This document shows positions 7,885-13,210 of a stretch of 13,611 nucleotides of DNA, piece after piece. The position numbers were made by a program, and so were the translations under genes. The notes under the pieces were generated by a model. The model had not been told where the DNA came from. It saw only the letters and a list, made by a program, of their open reading frames with translations, and ran no database searches. This DNA is from Paracoccaceae bacterium. Lineage in GTDB: Bacteria > Pseudomonadota > Alphaproteobacteria > Rhodobacterales > Rhodobacteraceae. The stretch spans positions 1-13,611 of the forward strand of contig DAOUPC010000033.1 of the NCBI GenBank assembly GCA_030626365.1. The letters run 5' to 3'. The stretch's first letter is position 1, and each line of letters opens with the position of its first letter.

Positions 7885-8361
7885 TTACCTGTTGTCCTTC
7901 AACAGGCGCGCCTTTTGGCGGCCCCAGTCGCGGCGCGCCTGGGTTTCGCGTTTGTCGTGCAGCTTTTTGCCCTTGCCGATGCCGATCTTCAGCTTGGCCA
8001 ACCCCTTGTGGTTGAAATACATCACCAGCGGCACCAGCGTCATGCCCTTGCGCTGGGTCGCGTTCCACAGGTTCGCCATTTCCCGGCGTGACACCAGCAA
8101 TTTGCGCCGTCGGCGTTCTTCGTGACGGAATGTTTTGGCCTGTGCGTAGGGCGCGATATAGGAATTGACCAGCCACAGTTCGCCCTCGTCCACGGCGGCA
8201 TAGCTTTCGGCGATGTTTGCCCCGCCGACCCGCAGGGATTTTACCTCGGAACCTTCCAGAAGGATGCCACATTCGAGGTCATCCTCGATCGCATAATCAA
8301 ACCGTGCCCGCCGGTTTTCGGCGACCACCTTGTAATTGGGGTTTTGTTTATCCTTGGCCAT
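7885..8361 (-). CDS. smpB: SsrA-binding protein SmpB
   Basis: A 158-residue RNA-binding protein that delivers tmRNA to stalled ribosomes for trans-translation. It has the usual family length and motifs: NRRARFDY (16-23), GSEVKSLRVG (37-46), PYAQAKTFRHEERRRRKLL and the basic C-terminal tail (KKLHDKRETQARRDWGRQK) that enters the empty mRNA channel. The ATG at 8361 gives the standard N-terminus (MAKDKQNPNYK). No Shine-Dalgarno sequence is visible before it, and a possible -10 box ends only 8 bases upstream, so the mRNA may be leaderless or nearly so. The tmRNA gene itself is not in the window. Confidence 0.97.
   Translation of the reverse strand: MAKDKQNPNYKVVAENRRARFDYAIEDDLECGILLEGSEVKSLRVGGANIAESYAAVDEGELWLVNSYIAPYAQAKTFRHEERRRRKLLVSRREMANLWNATQRKGMTLVPLVMYFNHKGLAKLKIGIGKGKKLHDKRETQARRDWGRQKARLLKDNR
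7889..7907 (-). repeat. Hairpin over the last codons of smpB
   Basis: CCTGTTG (7889-7895) and CAACAGG (7901-7907) are perfect inverted copies around a five-base loop. They cover the last codons of smpB and end next to its TAA stop (7885-7887). No T-run follows on either strand, so it is unlikely to be an intrinsic terminator. It could stabilise the 3' end or limit read-through into sseA. Confidence 0.45.
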
Positions 8362-8369
8362 GGGGCGCA

Positions 8370-8398
8370 GATGTAGGGTGTGGGGCGCTTGGGTGCAA
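8370..8398 (-). promoter_or_regulatory. Candidate sigma-70 promoter of smpB
   Basis: On the minus strand TTGCAC (8398-8393), a 17-base spacer, then TACATC (8375-8370). Each box matches only half of the consensus. The start point would fall at about 8363-8361, on or next to the smpB ATG, which fits the missing ribosome-binding site. Confidence 0.3.
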
Positions 8399-8498
8399 GC
8401 CGTGCGAACACATCGTCACGGTCAGGGCACACCCATCAATGACACGCGGGGCAGTGCCACAACAACGCCCCCCCGATCAGTTTTATGGAAAACAAATG

Positions 8499-8526
8499 TT
8501 TACAGAGGCTTGGCAACCCATAAAGT
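8499..8526 (+). promoter_or_regulatory. Candidate sigma-70 promoter of the exported protein gene
   Basis: TTTACA (8499-8504), a 16-base spacer, then TAAAGT (8521-8526) match five and four of six consensus bases. A start near 8533 would leave a short leader that still includes AAAGGA (8539-8544), the ribosome site 6 bases before the ATG at 8551. The rest of the gap from 8362 to 8498 holds nothing else recognisable. Confidence 0.45.
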
Positions 8527-8550
8527 GGGGAAAATCAGAAAGGACCGATT

Positions 8551-9216
8551 ATGTTTTCACGTAAACCCATTACAGCCGCCATATGCGCTTTGTCCCTTTG
8601 CCTTGCGGCCCCGTTGGCGGCCCAGACCACAGGCACCACGGTTGAGGTCAACCCCCTGACCGTCGAGGGGTTGGTGGTCGGCAAGCGATTGTCGTTCGGG
8701 GCGGATTTTGCGGCCAAACACAATATTGCCGTGCCGATCCCATTCAGCTTTACGGTGCCGACGGACCGGACGAAAAACATCAGGGTTGAACCGGCCCCCG
8801 GTGGCAGCGGCATTTACAAGGTCAACTTTGCCACCGAAGACAACCAACTTATATCCAGCCTTCAACTCGTGCCGATCACCATTCCGATGGGCGATGATCA
8901 GACGCGGATGAACCATCTGGCCCGCATCGCCAAACAGGCGTTTGTGGTATCGGTGGTTGACCCGGAAAAGGCACAGATCGACGCACAGCGCCGCGCCAAG
9001 GTCGGCCCCTATCTGGCGATCGAGACCCTGGGCCGCTACATCGATACTGACGGTGGGGTCGTGGCCCTGCGCACCGTTGCGATTGTCGGCCCCGACAGTG
9101 AACATGGCCTTGTCGGGATCATCAATGCGCTGCCCGGCAACGCGGGGATAAAACAGGTGGGCGATATCCTGTTGGTGGACGGATCACGCGCATTGGGAAC
9201 ATTACGGTTCAGATAA
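8551..9216 (+). CDS. Exported protein of unknown function
   Basis: A 221-residue protein that I do not recognise. The N-terminus is a clear Sec signal peptide: basic MFSRK, a hydrophobic core to about residue 20, and cleavage probably near A24-Q25. No lipobox is seen, so it should be free in the periplasm or secreted. The mature part is mixed polar and beta-like, with no Cys pairs, membrane segments or catalytic motif I can name. The segment 125-150 (NHLARIAKQAF to DAQRR) may be helical. The ATG at 8551 has an excellent ribosome site, AAAGGA, 6 bases upstream. The gene is divergent from smpB and convergent with clpB and stands as a single transcription unit between a candidate promoter and a strong hairpin. 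Confidence 0.85.
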   Translation: MFSRKPITAAICALSLCLAAPLAAQTTGTTVEVNPLTVEGLVVGKRLSFGADFAAKHNIAVPIPFSFTVPTDRTKNIRVEPAPGGSGIYKVNFATEDNQLISSLQLVPITIPMGDDQTRMNHLARIAKQAFVVSVVDPEKAQIDAQRRAKVGPYLAIETLGRYIDTDGGVVALRTVAIVGPDSEHGLVGIINALPGNAGIKQVGDILLVDGSRALGTLRFR

Positions 9217-9227
9217 CGCACACAGAA

Positions 9228-9252
9228 CACGGGCAGGTTTTGCCTGCCCGTG
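9228..9252. terminator. Strong hairpin between convergent genes, candidate terminator
   Basis: CACGGGCAGG (9228-9237) and CCTGCCCGTG (9243-9252) form a perfect 10-bp stem with loop TTTTG. It lies 11 bases after the stop of the exported-protein gene and 25 bases beyond the clpB stop, so it could serve both. Neither side has a good T-run: CCTTAAGG follows on the plus strand, TTCTGTGT on the minus. Confidence 0.6.
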
Positions 9253-9263
9253 CCTTAAGGGCT

Positions 9264-9279
9264 TAGGGTCCTGACCCTA
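9264..9279 (-). repeat. Near-palindrome containing the clpB stop codon
   Basis: TAGGGTC and GACCCTA flank a two-base centre and include the TAG stop of clpB (9279-9277). As RNA this would be a 6-bp stem with a four-base loop. It is the second hairpin in series with the one at 9228-9252. Confidence 0.4.
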
Positions 9280-11895
9280 GTGCAGCACCGCATCATCCGG
9301 GGCCGGGCGGCTAGAGGCCCCGGTGCGTTCACCGATGATCAGCCCATCAGCCCCGGCACTGACGGGGATGGTATCGCCATCCTTTACGTCACCACCCAGC
9401 AGCCTTTCGGCCAGCGGGTTCTGCAAGGCACGCTGGATCACCCGCTTTAACGGACGCGCGCCAAACACCGGGTCATAACCTTCGTCGGCCAGCCATGTGC
9501 GCGCACCCTGATCCAGTTCAAGGGTGATCTTGCGGATTGCCAGACGCTTCTTAAGCCGGGCCAACTGTATATCGACGATGCCATCCATATCCTCGCGGGC
9601 GAGGCGGTCAAAGATGATCGTTTCATCCAGACGGTTCAGGAATTCAGGCCGGAAATGGGCCCGCACCGCATCCATCACATCGCGCTTTGCATCTGCCGCA
9701 TCGCCCCCTTCGGGCAACTGGCTAAGCGCCTGAGACCCAAGGTTGGAGGTCAGCACAATCAGCGTCTGCTTAAAGTCCACGGTGCGCCCCTGACCATCGG
9801 TCAGAATACCGTCATCCAGCACCTGCAACAGCACGTTGAACACATCCGGGTGGGCCTTTTCGACCTCGTCGAACAGTACAACCTGATAGGGCCTGCGCCG
9901 CACCGCTTCGGTCAGCACACCGCCCTCGTCATAACCAACATAGCCCGGAGGGGCACCGATCAGGCGCGCAACGCTGTGTTTTTCCATGAACTCGGACATA
10001 TCGATACGCACCATCGCGTTGTCGTCGTCAAACAGGAACTCGGCCACCGCTTTGGTCAGTTCGGTCTTACCCACGCCGGTTGGCCCAAGGAACAGGAAGC
10101 TGCCCAGGGGGCGGCCTTCGTCGTTCAGCCCGGCACGGGCGCGCCGTACCGCGTTTGATATGGCCCGCACGGCCGTATTCTGGCCGATCACCCGGTTGTG
10201 CAACTCGTCCTCCATGCGCAGCAGCTTTTCACGCTCGCCTTCCAGCATCCGGGCCACCGGAATTCCGGTCCAGCGTTCAACCACGGCGGCAATCTGTTCC
10301 GGGCGCACGGCCTCGGAAACCATCCGGTCGCTGTCTTCGCGACCTTCTGCATCAGCCAGTTGCTTTTCCAGATCGGGGATCACGCCGTAAGACAGTTCAC
10401 CCGCCTTGGCCAGATTACCTTCGCGCTTGGCGATATCCAGTTCGGCGCGGGCCTTTTCAAGCTGCTCCTTGATGTCGCGCGCGCCGGCCATCTTGTCCCG
10501 CTCGGCCTGCCACTGTGCGGTCATTTCGGCGCTGCTTTCCTGCAAATCCGCCAGATCCTTTTCCAGTGTTTCCAGCCGATCGCGGGAGGCTGTGTCATCC
10601 TCAAGCCGCAGGGCTTCGGCCTCGATCTGCATTTGCAGGATCTGGCGGTCCAGCGCGTCCAGTTCTTCTGGCTTGCTGTCCACTTCCATGCGCAGGCGCG
10701 ATGCGGCCTCGTCCATCAGGTCGATTGCCTTGTCCGGCAAAAACCGGTCGGTGATGTAACGATGCGACAGCGTTGCCGCCGAAACCAGCGCCGTGTCAGA
10801 TATCCGCACCCCGTGGTGAAGTTCGTATTTTTCCTTGATGCCCCGCAGAATCGACACCGTGTCTTCGACCGTGGGTTCGGCCACCACAACTGGCTGGAAC
10901 CGGCGCGCAAGGGCCGCATCTTTTTCAACGTATTTGCGGTATTCATCCAGCGTGGTCGCGCCAACGCAATGCAACTCGCCCCGCGCAAGGGCAGGTTTGA
11001 TCAGGTTGGCCGCGTCCATCGCACCATCCGATTTACCGGCCCCGACCAACGTGTGCATCTCGTCGATGAACAGGATGATTTCACCCGCCGCCTCGGTCAC
11101 TTCGGTCAGAACCGCCTTTAGGCGCTCTTCGAATTCACCGCGGTATTTGGCACCGGCAATCAGCGCGCCCATATCAAGCGATAACAGTTTCTTGTCGCGC
11201 AGGGATTCGGGCACGTCACCATTGATGATGCGCAAGGCCAGACCTTCGGCAATCGCCGTTTTACCAACGCCGGGTTCACCGATCAGAACCGGGTTGTTCT
11301 TGGTCCGCCGGCTAAGCACCTGCATGGTGCGCCGGATTTCATCATCACGACCAATGATCGGGTCGATCTTGCCCTCGCGTGCGGCCTCGGTCAGGTCGCG
11401 CGCATATTTCTTGAGCGCATCATAGCCTTCCTCGGCCGTGGCCGTATCGGCGGTGCGCCCCTTGCGAATGTCATTGATTGCCTCGTTCAGCTTTTGCGCG
11501 GTCACGGCCCCTGCATCCAGCGCATCCTTGGCCTTGGATTTGACCATGCACAGCGCCATCAGCACCCGTTCAACCGGCACAAAGCTGTCGCCGGCCTTTT
11601 TGGCCAGTTTTTCGGCCTCGGCCAGAACCTTGCCGGTGGTGGCGTCCATATAGGTCTGGCCAGCATCGCCGCTGACCTGTGGAATTTTGGCCATAAGGGC
11701 GTCCAGCGCCTCGACCACGCGGGCGGGGGTGCCACCACTGCGGGTAATCAGGTTGCTGGCCAGCCCCTGATCATCATCCATCAATGCCTTGAGTATATGC
11801 TCCGGGGTCAGTCGCTGATGGCCTTCGCGCATCGCAATCGTCTGGGCGGCCTGCACAAAACCGCGTGCCCGCTCGGTGAACTTGGTTAAGTCCAT
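9277..11895 (-). CDS. clpB: Protein disaggregase ClpB (HSP100)
   Basis: An 872-residue hexameric AAA+ chaperone that pulls polypeptides out of aggregates together with DnaK. Order of parts: the N-terminal repeat domain (1-145); AAA-1 with Walker A GEPGVGKT (206-213, K212), Walker B ILFIDE (D278, E279) and pore loop KYRGEF (250-255); the coiled-coil middle domain (about 405-525) that marks ClpB rather than ClpA; AAA-2 with Walker A GPTGVGKT (604-611, K610), pore loop GYVGYDEGG (651-659) and Walker B VLFDE (D676, E677); and the C-terminal small domain. K212 falls at the same number as in E. coli ClpB. The start at 11895 has an ideal AAGGAG 6 bases upstream. No ClpP-binding loop is apparent. A candidate heat-shock promoter lies about 70 bases ahead. 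The last ~15 residues (ERTGASSRPAPDDAVLH) form a loose tail. Confidence 0.99.
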   Translation of the reverse strand: MDLTKFTERARGFVQAAQTIAMREGHQRLTPEHILKALMDDDQGLASNLITRSGGTPARVVEALDALMAKIPQVSGDAGQTYMDATTGKVLAEAEKLAKKAGDSFVPVERVLMALCMVKSKAKDALDAGAVTAQKLNEAINDIRKGRTADTATAEEGYDALKKYARDLTEAAREGKIDPIIGRDDEIRRTMQVLSRRTKNNPVLIGEPGVGKTAIAEGLALRIINGDVPESLRDKKLLSLDMGALIAGAKYRGEFEERLKAVLTEVTEAAGEIILFIDEMHTLVGAGKSDGAMDAANLIKPALARGELHCVGATTLDEYRKYVEKDAALARRFQPVVVAEPTVEDTVSILRGIKEKYELHHGVRISDTALVSAATLSHRYITDRFLPDKAIDLMDEAASRLRMEVDSKPEELDALDRQILQMQIEAEALRLEDDTASRDRLETLEKDLADLQESSAEMTAQWQAERDKMAGARDIKEQLEKARAELDIAKREGNLAKAGELSYGVIPDLEKQLADAEGREDSDRMVSEAVRPEQIAAVVERWTGIPVARMLEGEREKLLRMEDELHNRVIGQNTAVRAISNAVRRARAGLNDEGRPLGSFLFLGPTGVGKTELTKAVAEFLFDDDNAMVRIDMSEFMEKHSVARLIGAPPGYVGYDEGGVLTEAVRRRPYQVVLFDEVEKAHPDVFNVLLQVLDDGILTDGQGRTVDFKQTLIVLTSNLGSQALSQLPEGGDAADAKRDVMDAVRAHFRPEFLNRLDETIIFDRLAREDMDGIVDIQLARLKKRLAIRKITLELDQGARTWLADEGYDPVFGARPLKRVIQRALQNPLAERLLGGDVKDGDTIPVSAGADGLIIGERTGASSRPAPDDAVLH

Positions 11896-11968
11896 TTGTC
11901 TCTCCTTTTCAAAGCGCCCTAAGGTCAGCGCCCGCTATGCGGCACGCCACTGGTTGGGCCTCGTATTC

Positions 11969-11998
11969 AATCTGGGAATAAAACCCGCGCGCTTCAAG
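11969..11998 (-). promoter_or_regulatory. Candidate heat-shock (RpoH) promoter of clpB
   Basis: On the minus strand CTTGAAG (11998-11992), a 15-base spacer, then CCCAGATT (11976-11969). The first box is the sigma-32 -35 consensus, and the second resembles its C-rich -10 box less exactly. Transcription would begin near 11963 and leave a leader of about 68 bases before the clpB ATG. clpB is a classic RpoH target, which supports the assignment. Confidence 0.5.
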
Positions 11999-12042
11999 GC
12001 CTGGGATAGGCGCAATTTGACGCGCATCCAGCCCAATCGCGA

Positions 12043-12075
12043 ATTTGCCCTGCGCCGCGACGGCTGCCGGCAAAT
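12043..12075 (+). repeat. Inverted repeat in the pyrF leader region
   Basis: ATTTGCC (12043-12049) and GGCAAAT (12069-12075) are perfect 7-bp inverted copies separated by 19 GC-rich bases, ending 65 bases before the pyrF ATG. No known attenuator or riboswitch is recognised. The remainder of the clpB-pyrF gap (11896-12140) holds the clpB promoter candidate and no convincing gene. Confidence 0.3.
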
Positions 12076-12140
12076 GGCATAGACAAACGCCCCGTACAGC
12101 GGATAGTCAGGCCCCGTGCGCAACAAACAAGGCCAGCCCG

Positions 12141-12845
12141 ATGTTTTCCAAGCCAGATGACCGCCTGATCGTAGCCCTTGATGTCGCCAATGCAGTTCAG
12201 GGACTGGATCTGGCCCGGCGGTTGGGCGATGCGGTCAATTTCTACAAAATCGGGTTGGGGATGTTGACCGGCGGCGGACTGGCGCTGGCCAATGAGCTAA
12301 AGCAGGAACAGGGCAAACGCATCTTTCTGGACATGAAGCTGTTTGACATCAGCGCCACGATAGAGGCCGCCGTTCGGGGGCTGACACAGTTCGATCTGGA
12401 TTTTCTGACCGTGCAGGGGGACCCGCATGTGGTGCGCGCCGCCAAGGAAGGGAGCGCCGGAAAGGACATGAAAATCCTTGCCGTGACGATCCTTACCTCG
12501 CTTGACCGGCGTGATCTGGATGATGGGCTGATCAAGCCCGGCGATCTGCCCGATCTGGTGCTGGAACGTGCCGCACTGGCGTTCGAGGCAGGGGCAGACG
12601 GGGTCATTGCCTCGCCACACGAGGCGGCGATGATCCGGGCTTTGCCACAGGCAAGTGGCCGGCTGATCGTCACGCCGGGTGTGCGTCCGGCTGGTGCCGC
12701 CAAGGGCGATCAGAAACGTGTCGCGACACCGGCACAGGCCATTTCCAACGGCGCGGACCACATTGTCGTCGGTCGCCCCATCTGGCAGGCACCCGATCCA
12801 CGCGGTGCCGCACAGGCAATTCTAAGCACGCTGAACGGGCTGTAA
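12141..12845 (+). CDS. pyrF: Orotidine 5'-phosphate decarboxylase
   Basis: A 234-residue TIM-barrel enzyme that catalyses the last step of UMP synthesis, OMP to UMP plus CO2. The catalytic array is visible: D14 in ALDV, K36 in FYKIG, and D64-x-K66-x-x-D69 in FLDMKLFDI. The phosphate-binding end is present as TPGVRP (R182), and the barrel closes with IVVGRPIW (208-215). The Asp-x-Lys-x-x-Asp is intact; the residue usually His before the last Asp is Phe. The ATG at 12141 gives the normal N-terminus (MFSKPDDRLIVALDV). The in-frame ATG at 12045 would add 32 unlikely residues. The ribosome site is weak (AAGG, 12129-12132). pyrF is divergent from clpB and followed by a long non-coding gap. Confidence 0.96.
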   Translation: MFSKPDDRLIVALDVANAVQGLDLARRLGDAVNFYKIGLGMLTGGGLALANELKQEQGKRIFLDMKLFDISATIEAAVRGLTQFDLDFLTVQGDPHVVRAAKEGSAGKDMKILAVTILTSLDRRDLDDGLIKPGDLPDLVLERAALAFEAGADGVIASPHEAAMIRALPQASGRLIVTPGVRPAGAAKGDQKRVATPAQAISNGADHIVVGRPIWQAPDPRGAAQAILSTLNGL

Positions 12846-12860
12846 CCCCCCTTGTCAGCC

Positions 12861-12880
12861 TTGTGCCCGTAAAGGCACAA
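12861..12880 (+). repeat. Hairpin after pyrF
   Basis: TTGTGCC (12861-12867) and GGCACAA (12874-12880) are perfect 7-bp arms with loop CGTAAA, 15 bases past the pyrF stop. The following bases are A-rich rather than T-rich, so it is not a standard intrinsic terminator. It may protect the 3' end of the pyrF mRNA. Confidence 0.45.
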
Positions 12881-12951
12881 AATAAAATGTATATTTAAGC
12901 ACTATGGAATTCCTGACTATACGAATTCACATTTTTAGGCGATTCTGCATC

Positions 12952-12957
12952 TATAAT
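12952..12957 (+). promoter_or_regulatory. Exact TATAAT -10 box before the putative small RNA
   Basis: A perfect sigma-70 -10 hexamer in an AT-rich stretch, about 7 bases before the first hairpin of the putative small RNA. No good -35 lies at 16-18 bases; the closest match, TTCACA (12926-12931), is 20 bases away. Two GAATTC sites (12907-12912 and 12923-12928) lie where an activator could bind. Confidence 0.45.
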
Positions 12958-12963
12958 ACTCCC

Positions 12964-13028
12964 CCCGACGAACCGTTTCTTCCTGTGGTTCGTCACCTCC
13001 CCCCGCCTCAGCAGCGGGGGGTTTTGTT
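12964..13028 (+). ncRNA. Putative small non-coding RNA (two hairpins, terminator)
   Basis: No coding sequence fits here. Starting 7 bases after the TATAAT box, the transcript would fold into hairpin 1, GACGAACC (12967-12974) with GGTTCGTC (12987-12994), an exact 8-bp stem with a 12-base pyrimidine-rich loop. Four linker bases (ACCT) follow, then hairpin 2, a GC-rich terminator with TTTT. The loop contains TTCTTCCT, and the linker region reads TCACCTCC (12993-13000), eight bases identical to the 3' end of 16S rRNA. Both could pair with ribosome-binding sites. Alphaproteobacterial small RNAs with C/U-rich anti-Shine-Dalgarno motifs are known (CcsR/cuckoo and ar14 families), but I cannot assign this one to them. 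The alternative is a tandem terminator for read-through from pyrF, whose stop is about 120 bases upstream. Confidence 0.45.
12999..13025 (+). terminator. Rho-independent terminator (of pyrF read-through or the putative small RNA)
   Basis: CCCCCCGC (12999-13006) and GCGGGGGG (13014-13021) form a perfect 8-bp stem with loop CTCAGCA, followed directly by TTTT (13022-13025), G and TT. Confidence 0.88.
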
Positions 13029-13037
13029 GTAACATAC

Positions 13038-13112
13038 TGCAATAAAATCATAAAATCCGCCCAAATCGTGCGCCCGACAAAATATTGCAACACCCGTGAC
13101 TGTCCGCAATAT
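13038..13112. repeat. Cluster of GCAATA repeats upstream of dinB
   Basis: TGCAATA (13038-13044), TATTGCA (13083-13089) and GCAATAT (13106-13112) are three copies of the same short word in alternating orientation. The inner pair, ATATTGC (13082-13088) and GCAATAT (13106-13112), is a perfect 7-bp dyad with a 17-base spacer. The cluster ends about 100 bases before the dinB start. It may be a binding-site array or simply AT-rich chance. Confidence 0.3.
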
Positions 13113-13164
13113 GTCCCGGCAAAGGCCACAAGCCGCCCCGCGTGGGCGCAGACATTCCACATTC

Positions 13165-13182
13165 GCACCTGTATACAGGTGC
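13165..13182. promoter_or_regulatory. 18-bp perfect palindrome before dinB, probable operator
   Basis: GCACCTGTATACAGGTGC reads identically on both strands, ends 28 bases before the dinB ATG, and is flanked by non-symmetric sequence. The core TGTATACA resembles operators of some FCD-type GntR regulators. The half-site ACCTGTA also matches half of a LuxR-type lux box, but with no spacer between the halves. It does not match the alphaproteobacterial LexA box (GTTC-N7-GTTC). Confidence 0.55.
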
Positions 13183-13210
13183 CATTGCCCCCGCCGGATA
13201 CCCCATTGTC

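Noticed and set aside
10198..11121. A 307-codon open frame on the plus strand inside clpB
   Set aside because: Antisense shadow of clpB with no recognisable domain.
11896..12140. tRNA gene in the clpB-pyrF gap
   Set aside because: No cloverleaf arms or T-loop consensus (GGTTCRANTCC) could be found.
12935..13168. A 77-codon minus-strand frame in the pyrF-dinB gap
   Set aside because: No ribosome site before its ATG, no family likeness, and it runs through the two hairpins and the terminator, which explain that sequence better.
13026..13210. LexA box (GTTC-N7-GTTC) before dinB
   Set aside because: No such direct repeat was found on either strand in this interval.
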